The notes below the pieces were generated by a model. The model did not search any database, had not been told where the DNA came from, and was given only the letters and a program-made list of their open reading frames with translations. Both the position numbers and the translations under genes were made by a program. A stretch of DNA of 64,000 nucleotides, from contig NZ_JACCAC010000001.1 in NCBI RefSeq assembly GCF_013409425.1, positions 992,001 through 1,056,000 on the forward strand. The letters run 5' to 3'. Source of the DNA: Nocardioides perillae (GTDB lineage: Bacteria; Actinomycetota; Actinomycetes; Propionibacteriales; Nocardioidaceae). Shown here piece after piece: positions 1-8,394 of the stretch. Positions within the stretch are counted from its first letter, which is position 1, and every line of letters starts with the position of its first letter.

Positions 1-937
1 CGACGGGCAGCCGCAGCGCGGTCGTGGGCACCACGTGCGTGCCGTGCAGCGCGTCGCCGCGCAGGTGGCCGAGGGTCGCGTCCACGCGCGCGCCGGAGCG
101 ACCGGCCACGAAACCGCCCCAGGTGCTGGTCGCCACCAACCACGCGTCGGCGTCGTCCGGGGCGCGCAGGAGGTGGGTGGCGTGGTCGCCGTGCACGCGG
201 TCGTCCCCGGCGCGGGTGGTGAAGAGCGAGCCGGTGCGCACGAGCGAGCCGGCCACCGGGTCGAGCAGGAAGGTGCCGCAGTGCGCCGCGTCGGCGAACC
301 CCGGCCCCGCGCACGTGGCCGTCAGCGGCACCCGACGGCCATCGCGCAGCGGGGTGCCGTCGGCCTGGGTCACCGCCCGCACGTCGCGCAGGCCCCAGTG
401 CCCGGCGGCGCCGGCCCTCAGGCGCTCGACCGTGCCGGCGACGAGGTGGACCTCGAGGCCGGCGCAGGTCCCCGGGTGGCCGAGGTCGAGCGGGCGCGGC
501 AACGCCTGCAGGTCCACCCGGGCGCGCACCCGCCAGCCGCTGCCGTCGTCGGCGCCGGTCGCGTCGGTGCTGCACGCCAGCACCGCGCCCGTCAGCGTCA
601 GCGCGACCCGGCGGGGGCGCTCGCGCGCACGACCGTGGCGGCGGCTGCGGTGGGTGCTGGCACCGTCGGCACCACCCCGTCCGGTCGCGACGGCCAGGGC
701 GGTCCGGCCCGCCGCGTCGAGGGTGCCCGACAACCGCACCGGGCCGCTGCGCAGCTCGATGCCGACCGCGCCGTCGCCGTCGGGTGGCAGGTCGACGACC
801 ACAGCGGCGTACGGCGCGGGCAGCGGCACCGCCCACCTCGCCCCCGAGCGCGGCGAGACCTCGTCCACCTGCACCCCGTGAGGGCCCAGCGGCTCGACCG
901 TCCGCAGGCGGTGGACGCTCTCGAAGGGTGGCAGCAC
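1..937 (-). CDS. Unrecognised protein, C-terminus beyond left edge
   Basis: The frame is open from GTG 937 to the window edge (312 codons seen). On the coding strand GGGAGG sits eight bases before this GTG, which decides the start; an ATG at 945 opens another frame with shadow-like composition. The protein is rich in short Val/Leu/Gly strands and has no signal peptide or membrane segment. Motifs such as GDHATHLL and WLVATSTWGG near residues 247-275 resemble blades of beta-propeller glycosidases, but that is only a weak fold guess. No family is recognised. The upstream 270 bases to the HNH gene hold no gene. Confidence 0.6.
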   Translation of the reverse strand, partial: MLPPFESVHRLRTVEPLGPHGVQVDEVSPRSGARWAVPLPAPYAAVVVDLPPDGDGAVGIELRSGPVRLSGTLDAAGRTALAVATGRGGADGASTHRSRRHGRARERPRRVALTLTGAVLACSTDATGADDGSGWRVRARVDLQALPRPLDLGHPGTCAGLEVHLVAGTVERLRAGAAGHWGLRDVRAVTQADGTPLRDGRRVPLTATCAGPGFADAAHCGTFLLDPVAGSLVRTGSLFTTRAGDDRVHGDHATHLLRAPDDADAWLVATSTWGGFVAGRSGARVDATLGHLRGDALHGTHVVPTTALRLPV

Positions 938-1207
938 GCCCCCATCCTCCCGGCCGCCCGCGATCACGGTGGCCGGGCGGGCCACCACGCCCGTCCGGCC
1001 CGCGGTCGAGCAGGGCCGTCAGGCCCGTGCCAGACCCCTGCACCCCGGGCTCCCGCGGTGGTCGGGGCAGCACGACGAGCCCGTCACCCCGGTGCTGGGT
1101 GCGGGCTGTCGTCGACGGGATGGCTGACGAGGAACGGGCCCCCTCGTCCGGTGGTCGAGCTGGGCCGTCGGGCCGGTGTCGAGGCCCGGTGACGTACGCG
1201 CGTGTCG

Positions 1208-2842
1208 TCAGTCCGCGGGTGCGGGTGGACCGGTGTCGGCCTCGTGCGGCGGGGCCGCATCAGGGGGCAGCGGCCCGGTGTCGCACTCCCGCGCCGGACC
1301 AGAGCCGGGCGGCGGCCCGGTGTCGGGTGGTGCGGTGTCGGGCGGGCCGGTCTCGTGGGCGAGTGGTCCGTCGAGTGGTCGGGTGCCGGTGTGGTCACGC
1401 AGGTAGTGCGCCCCGTGCGGTGACTTCCACAGCCAGGCGCCGGCGCCTGCGGGGGTGAGGGTCCACCGGGTGGCGGCGTGGCCGTGGGTCTTCAACCGGT
1501 GATGCGGCCGGCACAGCGGCGCGATGTTGCAGGAACAGGTCGGCCCACCCACCGGCCCGTTAGTTGCCTCGTCCGCCTCGCCAGCGGGGTCGGTGGGGTT
1601 GTAGGGGACGGTGTGGTCGTGGTCGCACCTGCGTGCGGCGCGGCCGCACCACGGGAACACGCACGCCAGGTGGATCAGAGCTGTCTGGGTCCGTAGTCGG
1701 CGTGGGACCTCGTAGGCCTCGGTGTGCACCGCTTCGGCGAGGTCGATCACCGGCAGCACCGTGACGTGGGGTGCGACGCCGTCGATGCCGGCGGTGGTGA
1801 GCCAGTCGCGGATCGCGGTCGCCGACACCGGGGCTCGGGTCTCCTCGACCCGCCCGACCGCGCCGTCCCCAGCCCGTAGCCGTCCGGGGAACATCGAGGT
1901 GCGCAGGACGGCGTCGGACAGGTGCAGGTGCAGCAGATACCTCCGCCGCTGCCGAGACCGGCCCGGTGAGCCGGGCTGCGGTGCCCCGGCCTCGGGGGTC
2001 TCGACACGCTCGTCGGGGCTCGCTGCTCGACCTCCGTCCGCGGTCACCAGGTCGAGGGTGCCCTGCGTCGACGCGCCGTCGGAGCCCCGTACGACGAGGT
2101 TGAGCAGGGCCTGCGCCGATAGTGGTCCCGACTCGGCCGTGGCGCCCAGGGCGCGCAGCCGCTGCTTCTCCTCGACCACGGCGTCGTGGATGGTGAGCCC
2201 GTCGGGCAGGTCGAAACAACCACTCGCGTCCACCGTCCCCGTCAGGTCATCCGCAGGGCGACCTTGCAGGTGGACCTCGAACCGCCGCTGTTCCCGTGCC
2301 TCGGCCTGGGCGAGCTCGGCCTCGTCGGGCATGAACCGCGCGAGTGCTTCGGCGACGAGGCGTTCGAGGGTGGTGGCGCCGATGGTCTGCGCCACCGGTG
2401 TCACGTGCCGGTCGACCCACCCCGCTGCCTCGGGGGTGAGGTCCTTGCCGAGCACCATGCGGGCGACGAGGCGGGCACGCCACCCGTCCACCCGGTGCGC
2501 TTGCACCGCATCCCACAACCGGGGCAGGAGGTGGCGGCACACCAGGGATTGGCCGAGGTAGGCGGCACCCGCGGTGGTGGAACGCCCCAGCCGGGTGGCG
2601 AACTCCGCCACCGCGAACTCCGTCACCCCCGGCCCATAGGCGCCAGCGACCTTGAGTGCGGTGTCGCCGTAGGTGCCGGCCACCGTCGCTTCGTCGAGGG
2701 CGTCGGCGGGGTGCAGGTCCGCCCATGCACACGCGGCGTACATCAGCCGGGCATCCGCTGTGCGCTGGTCCATGACCGCACCGACGGCGGCGTCGAGCAC
2801 CGCGACCGCGGTGTCGAGCTCGGGCGCCGGGCTGGTCGTCAT
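1208..2842 (-). CDS. DUF222 / HNH endonuclease (13E12 type), copy 1
   Basis: A 544-residue protein starting at ATG 2842 (MTTSPAPELD). Residues ~10-300 form the helical DUF222 region; a Cys-rich HNH module follows at ~388-440 (CVFPWCG, then CDHDH, then CRPHHRLKTH), with Cys pairs likely binding zinc and the DHDH/HH residues forming the nuclease site. The tail is Pro/Gly/Asp-rich with TGPPDTAPPDTGPP-like repeats. Family members are abundant multicopy actinobacterial genes related to the REP13E12 repeat; their role is unsettled. A 36-bp repeat (1997-2032) lies in frame inside the gene, encoding SPDERVETPE. Longer frames upstream run into the tandem array and are not credible starts. Confidence 0.9.
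   Translation of the reverse strand: MTTSPAPELDTAVAVLDAAVGAVMDQRTADARLMYAACAWADLHPADALDEATVAGTYGDTALKVAGAYGPGVTEFAVAEFATRLGRSTTAGAAYLGQSLVCRHLLPRLWDAVQAHRVDGWRARLVARMVLGKDLTPEAAGWVDRHVTPVAQTIGATTLERLVAEALARFMPDEAELAQAEAREQRRFEVHLQGRPADDLTGTVDASGCFDLPDGLTIHDAVVEEKQRLRALGATAESGPLSAQALLNLVVRGSDGASTQGTLDLVTADGGRAASPDERVETPEAGAPQPGSPGRSRQRRRYLLHLHLSDAVLRTSMFPGRLRAGDGAVGRVEETRAPVSATAIRDWLTTAGIDGVAPHVTVLPVIDLAEAVHTEAYEVPRRLRTQTALIHLACVFPWCGRAARRCDHDHTVPYNPTDPAGEADEATNGPVGGPTCSCNIAPLCRPHHRLKTHGHAATRWTLTPAGAGAWLWKSPHGAHYLRDHTGTRPLDGPLAHETGPPDTAPPDTGPPPGSGPARECDTGPLPPDAAPPHEADTGPPAPAD
1997..2032 (+). repeat. TCGACAC...GCTCGACC dispersed repeat, copy in HNH gene 1
   Basis: Shares TCGACACGCTCG, six variable bases and CTCGCTGCTCGACC with the copy at 24360-24393. 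Here it lies in frame within a coding sequence. A degenerate inverted relative may sit at 1150-1186. Confidence 0.6.
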
Positions 2843-2861
2843 GAGAGAAGTCAAACACCCA

Positions 2862-2910
2862 CCACCGACAGTCGCCGCCAGCGTGGATCTGGCTGTGGAC
2901 AACGGATCCA
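2862..2910 (-). promoter_or_regulatory. Upstream module shared by both HNH genes (copy 1)
   Basis: On the + strand CCACCGACAGTC (2862-2873) and CTGTGGACAACGGATCCA (2893-2910) are identical to 24218-24229 and 24260-24277 before HNH gene 2. The first box begins 20 and 21 bases from the respective ATG. Retention of identical non-coding boxes beside otherwise diverged genes implies a promoter, an RNA leader or part of a mobile unit. Confidence 0.55.
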
Positions 2911-3012
2911 GCCCGTCGACCTGTGCACGAGCAACGGCCCACAGTCCGCCGGGATCTCCGCCTCGAGACGGTCCTGACGAGCCTCCCCGACCACCCGAGT
3001 GCCCCAGCGCGT

Positions 3013-3202
3013 GACCCCTCGACACGAGCGCAGCGCGCGACCCCTCGACACGAGCGCAGCGCGCGACCCCTCGGCGCGAGCGCAGCGCGCGACCCCTCGA
3101 CGCAAGCGCAACGCACGACCCCTCGACGCGAGCGCAGCGCGCGACCCCTCGGCGCGAGCGCAACGCGTGACCCCTCGACCGCAGAGCAGCGCGTGACCCC
3201 TC
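3013..3202. repeat. 26-bp tandem array 1 (8 units)
   Basis: GACCCCTC recurs at 3013, 3039, 3065, 3091, 3117, 3143, 3169 and 3195, an exact 26-base period. The unit reads GACCCCTCGACGCGAGCGCA plus CGCGY-rich bases. There is no spacer between units. The same unit forms arrays at 22585 and 24414. Confidence 0.9.
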
Positions 3203-3269
3203 GGGCTCGCCGGATCTCGACCGGCGCACGTGCGCTCGCTGCCCGACCAGCGGGGCAGCGCTGGGAGCG

Positions 3270-3713
3270 TCAGGCCTGGACGTCGTCCTCGTCGATGACG
3301 TGGACGGCGGCCTCCTCGGCGCCGGCGCCGGCGCCGTCGATGCCGACGTCGGTGGCGACGAGGTCCTTCTCGGTGTCGGTGCGCGCGCCCTCGTCGGTGT
3401 CGATGAGGCGGCCGGCCCGCTCGTCGCCGACCTCGCCGCCGACGGACTCGGCGACGGCGCCGGCCTCGGCGTACGGGTCGGGCTCGGGCTCCTCCTGGGC
3501 GATGCGCTGGTCGAGCGTCTCGCCGGTGGCCTCTTCGTAAGGGGTGTTGCCGAAGCGCTGCCCGGCCGACCACTTCTCGGGCGGGGAGTAACCCTCGTCC
3601 ATCGGGTCCTCGAGCCCGCGGTCGGCGGTCAGGTCGTCGCCGCCGCTCTGCGGCTGGTCCTCGGCGTCGACGCTGTAGTCGCCGTAGGTGTCGGCGTCCT
3701 GCTGCTCGGTCAC
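3270..3713 (-). CDS. DUF5709 family protein
   Basis: A 147-residue, acidic, soluble protein from GTG 3713 (VTEQQDADTYGDYSVD), preceded by GAGAGGA. The family signatures are clear: YGDYSVDAEDQ near the N-terminus, then DEGYSPPEKWSAGQRFGNT and GETLDQRIAQEEPE. The C-terminal third is Asp/Glu/Ala-rich and probably disordered. DUF5709 is confined to actinobacteria and has no assigned function. It lies downstream of the small membrane protein gene on the same strand, 143 bases away, so cotranscription is possible but not shown. Confidence 0.88.
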   Translation of the reverse strand: MTEQQDADTYGDYSVDAEDQPQSGGDDLTADRGLEDPMDEGYSPPEKWSAGQRFGNTPYEEATGETLDQRIAQEEPEPDPYAEAGAVAESVGGEVGDERAGRLIDTDEGARTDTEKDLVATDVGIDGAGAGAEEAAVHVIDEDDVQA

Positions 3714-3856
3714 GGTGGTCCTCTCGCTCGTGGGCCCTCGCGGGCGGACACCCACGGTGCCCACCGTCGACCGTAGGCACACCCCCCGCGGGGTGTGGCC
3801 ACCCCGACAGCGGCCCGACAGCGGCCCGACCATGGCCCGGCCGCCCGACAGAAGGG

Positions 3857-4309
3857 TCAGCCCGCGTCGGCCGCCGCGCTCGCCCCGCGCCACAGCCGCC
3901 AGGCCGCGCTGCCGGCGAGGACGCCGCCGCCCAGCACCAGCACGAGCCCGGGGCCGGGGAACCAGCCAGTGGTCCCCACCAGCGACAGCAGCCGCGCGAC
4001 CTGCCACACGGGCAGCGCGACGGCGACGACCGCCAGCACGGCGCCCTGCACCGCCGCGGCGCGCCGGAAGGGCACGAGGGCGCCGGCCAGGCCGAGCACG
4101 GCGGCGTAGAAGGTCCACAACCCGGGCCCGCGGGAGCCGGCGACGGCGCCCACACCGGTGTCGAACCACGTCATGAACGACCCGACGACCACCATCACCG
4201 ACGCGCCGAGGAGCGCGTTGCGGCCCGGCTCGGCGCGGCGGCGGGGACGCGCCGTACGCCGGGTGGAGCCGGCCCGAGGAGGGGTGGGGCGGGTGCCTGC
4301 GGTGGCCAT
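3857..4309 (-). CDS. Small four-helix membrane protein
   Basis: 150 residues from ATG 4309. A basic, Pro/Arg-rich tail of ~30 residues is followed by about four hydrophobic segments (around residues 34-54, 65-83, 88-108 and 118-135). Start choice is supported by TACGCT six bases upstream, a -10 element fitting a leaderless transcript beginning at the ATG itself. No enzymatic motif is seen and no family is recognised. It is divergent from the symporter operon, with a 244-base shared promoter region containing the CRP-type operator. Confidence 0.75.
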   Translation of the reverse strand: MATAGTRPTPPRAGSTRRTARPRRRAEPGRNALLGASVMVVVGSFMTWFDTGVGAVAGSRGPGLWTFYAAVLGLAGALVPFRRAAAVQGAVLAVVAVALPVWQVARLLSLVGTTGWFPGPGLVLVLGGGVLAGSAAWRLWRGASAAADAG

Positions 4310-4321
4310 GCCCCGAGCGTA
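4310..4321 (-). promoter_or_regulatory. Leaderless -10 (TACGCT) of the membrane protein gene
   Basis: TACGCT lies at 4316-4321 on the reverse strand, six bases before ATG 4309. There is no room for a Shine-Dalgarno site. Confidence 0.5.
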
Positions 4322-4392
4322 GGAGCGCGGCGCCCGCCACGACAGACCCCCGACGCCCGTTCGTCGCGCGGTCGCGACCGCTCACCGCAAAC

Positions 4393-4408
4393 TGTGACCG
4401 CGCTCACA
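4393..4408. promoter_or_regulatory. CRP/GlxR-type operator upstream of symporter
   Basis: TGTGACCGCGCTCACA is a perfect TGTGA-N6-TCACA palindrome, the established CRP (GlxR in corynebacteria) binding pattern. It lies ~145 bases before the symporter operon and ~85 bases before the divergent membrane protein gene. cAMP-responsive control of acetate-type uptake is the natural inference; no crp gene is in the window. Confidence 0.65.
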
Positions 4409-4553
4409 AGCAGGCCTTGCTGCGCGGCCTCCCGCAGCGCTTCGCTGAGCCCCGAGGCGCTGTGTCCGCAGCGTCGTCCGCTCGGGTGCGGCAGGGGTGC
4501 CGCGGCCCGCCAGCGGCCCGGACCCCTGACCGCAGGAATGCAGGAGGAAACCC

Positions 4554-4828
4554 ATGGACCAGCGACAGCGCCAGGAGTACTGGCGCAAGAACCTCAGACT
4601 CATGGCGTCGTTGCTCGCCGTCTGGGCGATCGTCTCCTTCGGCGCCGGCATCCTCTTCGTCGAGCCGCTGAACAACGTCGTCGTCGCGGGCTTCCCGCTC
4701 GGCTTCTGGTTCGCCCAGCAGGGCTCGATCCTCGTCTTCGTCGCCCTCATCGCGATCTACGTGGTGCGCATGGACAAGCTCGACGCGGAGTACGGCATCG
4801 ACGAGTACGAGCAGGAGGTGCACCACTC

Positions 4829-4832
<4 letters not shown>
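4554..4832 (+). CDS. DUF4212-type small symporter subunit
   Basis: 92 residues from ATG 4554, behind a strong AGGAGGAAA. The hydrophilic N-terminus (DQRQRQEYWRKNLRLM) and two membrane helices (~19-38 and ~50-75), with GFPLGFWFAQQGS between them, match the small subunit (DUF4212) that accompanies VC_2705-type sodium:solute symporters. It overlaps the large subunit by four bases, so the pair is translationally coupled. It probably helps assemble or stabilise the transporter; its exact role is not established. Confidence 0.85.
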
Positions 4833-6517
<1,685 letters not shown>

Positions 6518-6554
6518 GCCCGCAGCACCGGCACCACCTGCACCACCGGCACGC

Positions 6555-7520
6555 TCACCGCGGCCCGTCTCGTCCGTCGAGGCGGGCCGCGGTGCTGTGC
6601 GCCGGCACCACGACGTGCAGCGCGTTGCGCTCGACGGCGAACGCCGTGGGGGTGCCGGCGGCCAGCTCCCCGTCGAGGTTGACCGGCATCGGCCGGTCGG
6701 TGCTGACCGTGACGGCCCGGGTGGTCAGGTGCACCACCCGCTCGTGCTCGACGAAGGACCCGTCGCGCAGGAACCGCGCGATCGAGACGTGGTCGCGCAG
6801 GCGGCCGCGGACGATGGCGTAGACGTCGAGCAGGTGGTCGTCGACCGAGGCGGTCGGCGACACCGCGTTGCCGCCGCCGTAGTGCACGCCGTTGCCGACC
6901 GCCACCTGCAGCAGGTCGTCGAGCGCGAGCGGGGCGTGGTCGCCGCCGGGGAAGTCCAGGCGGGCGGCGAAGGGCCGGTGGTGGCGGTAGGCCGCGAGCG
7001 TCGCCGCCGGGTAGGCCGCCGGTCCGAGCCACCGCTTGGCCCGTGCCGTCAGGCGCTGGGTCACCCCGACCGACAGCCCGAGCGAGGCGACGTTGAGGAA
7101 GACGCGACCGTCGGCGCGCCCGAGGTCGACGTCGACCACGTGGCCGGTGCGCAGCGCGTCGACGGCGCTCGCCACGTCCGTCGGCACGGCCAGCGTGCGG
7201 GCGAAGTCGTTGGCGGTGCCGAGCGGCAGCACGCCGAGCGGCACGTCGGTGCCGGCGACCAGGTCGGCCGCGCACCCGACGGTGCCGTCGCCCCCGCCGA
7301 CCACCAGGAGGTCGGGCCCGCCCGCGACCGCTGCCTCCAGTGCCGGGCGCAGGTCGGCACCCCGCACCACCGGGTGCACGTCGAGCCGCCGGGGGCCCGC
7401 GGTCGCGAGCAGCCGGCGTACGTCGGGCAGGGCGGCGGCGCCGCGCCGGGAACCCGCGTTGACCACGAGCGCGACGGCCGCGCCGGGGTGGAGGGGCGTG
7501 AGCGGGAGGTGGGGGGGCAC
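6555..7520 (-). CDS. Diacylglycerol / YegS-type lipid kinase
   Basis: 321 residues from GTG 7520. The kinase signatures are the nucleotide-binding GGGDGTV (around residue 75) and LGVLPLGTANDFART (around 95), as in DgkB/YegS/BmrU enzymes that phosphorylate diacylglycerol or related lipids at the membrane face. VNAGSRRG near residue 20 is the usual first strand. The C-terminal beta domain ends in DGRDGPR, whose codons form half of a terminator hairpin. TAGCGT seven bases before the GTG suggests leaderless transcription. The DUF305 gene lies 64 bases upstream on the same strand. Confidence 0.9.
   Translation of the reverse strand: MPPHLPLTPLHPGAAVALVVNAGSRRGAAALPDVRRLLATAGPRRLDVHPVVRGADLRPALEAAVAGGPDLLVVGGGDGTVGCAADLVAGTDVPLGVLPLGTANDFARTLAVPTDVASAVDALRTGHVVDVDLGRADGRVFLNVASLGLSVGVTQRLTARAKRWLGPAAYPAATLAAYRHHRPFAARLDFPGGDHAPLALDDLLQVAVGNGVHYGGGNAVSPTASVDDHLLDVYAIVRGRLRDHVSIARFLRDGSFVEHERVVHLTTRAVTVSTDRPMPVNLDGELAAGTPTAFAVERNALHVVVPAHSTAARLDGRDGPR
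6556..6594. terminator. Bidirectional terminator overlapping the lipid kinase 3' end
   Basis: Two 17-base arms (6556-6572 and 6578-6594) pair with one T/G exception around a 5-base loop. It lies between the convergent symporter and kinase genes and includes the last ~13 codons of the kinase. Confidence 0.7.
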
Positions 7521-7533
7521 GGCCCCGACGCTA
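7521..7533 (-). promoter_or_regulatory. Leaderless -10 (TAGCGT) of the lipid kinase
   Basis: TAGCGT at 7528-7533 on the reverse strand is seven bases before GTG 7520. Confidence 0.5.
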
Positions 7534-7584
7534 GGCAGCCTCGGTGAGGACTCCGTGAGACCCGGCTGTGGGCACGCTGTGCGC

Positions 7585-8328
7585 TCAGAGGTCGGCGAGC
7601 AGCTCCTGCATCCGGGCGATCTCGGCGGACTGGCCGACGGCGACGTCGGCGGCGAGCTCGCTGACCTGCAGGGCGGTGCCCGACGTCGCGACGGTCTCGG
7701 CCATGGTCAACGCGCCGCGGTGGTGGCCGACCATGCCGCGCAGGAAGAGCCGGTCGAAGGCGGTGCCGCGCGACGCGCGCAGCTGCGCCATCTGCTCCGG
7801 CGTCAGCATGCCCTCCATGCCGTCGTGGCCGTGGGCGCCGTGGTCGTAGTCGAGCGGGTCGTCGGAGGCCGACGGCACGTCGACGCCCTGCTCCTCGAGC
7901 CACGCGGCCATCAGCAGGATCTCGGGGCCCTGCGCGGCGGCGATGCGCTCGGCGAGGCTGCGGACCCGCGGGTCGCGGGCGCGGGTGTCGGCGAGCCGCG
8001 CCATCTCGAGGGCCTGCGCGTGGTGCGGGACCATCATCTGCACGAAGGCGATGTCGGAGTGGTTCCACGGCGTCGGCTCCGGCGGCGGCACGTCGCCGCC
8101 GACCTCGGCCGGCTCGCCCGGCGCGCCGGGCTGGAGGACGGTGACGCCCTCGCCGGAGGGGTCGTCCGCGGTGCCGCCGGAGGCGTCGGCGTGCTGCGCC
8201 GAGCCGTGCCCTGCGTGCTCGGCGGCGGTGTCGTCGCCCACGGCGGAGCAGCCCGCGAGCACGCCGGAGCCGGCGAGGAGCAGAGCCGAGACGGTCAGAA
8301 GTCGTGGTGCCCGAGTCATTGCCTTCAT
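7585..8328 (-). CDS. DUF305 lipoprotein
   Basis: 247 residues from ATG 8328 (MKAMTRAP; a second ATG at 8319 is possible). The N-terminus is a lipoprotein signal with LLLAGSGVLAGC, so the mature protein is probably lipid-anchored outside the membrane. A His/Asp-rich linker (HAGHGSAQHADASG) precedes a ferritin-like DUF305 domain carrying two HH motifs, MMVPHHAQALEMA and GMVGHHRGALTMA, typical metal-binding positions in this family. Its start is only 66 bases from the divergent LVIVD gene, and the two probably act together in the envelope. Confidence 0.88.
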   Translation of the reverse strand: MKAMTRAPRLLTVSALLLAGSGVLAGCSAVGDDTAAEHAGHGSAQHADASGGTADDPSGEGVTVLQPGAPGEPAEVGGDVPPPEPTPWNHSDIAFVQMMVPHHAQALEMARLADTRARDPRVRSLAERIAAAQGPEILLMAAWLEEQGVDVPSASDDPLDYDHGAHGHDGMEGMLTPEQMAQLRASRGTAFDRLFLRGMVGHHRGALTMAETVATSGTALQVSELAADVAVGQSAEIARMQELLADL

Positions 8329-8394
8329 CGTGCTCGGCACGGTACGACAGGTGCAGCACTTCGTGCGACCCCCACCTCTCGGAAGGAACATCTC

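Larger units (their letters stand above)
2843..3269. other. Gene-free stretch upstream of HNH gene 1
   Basis: 427 bases hold three things: two short boxes shared with the upstream region of HNH gene 2 (2862-2873 and 2893-2910), a spacer, and the 26-bp tandem array from 3013. Long open frames here arise because the array has no stop codons and 26 is not a multiple of three, so they are not genes. Confidence 0.7.

Noticed and set aside
1150..1186. Third copy of the TCGACAC...GCTCGACC element (inverted)
   Set aside because: Only the outer bases match and the spacing differs by two; too degenerate to list as a copy.
3013..3202. 26-bp arrays as CRISPR arrays
   Set aside because: Units follow each other directly with no unique spacers, the period equals the repeat and no cas gene is present.
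2843..3229. Extended reading frames through array 1 giving a 673-residue HNH protein
   Set aside because: The array lacks stop codons in these frames, so the extension is an artefact; DUF222 begins at MTTSPAPELD.
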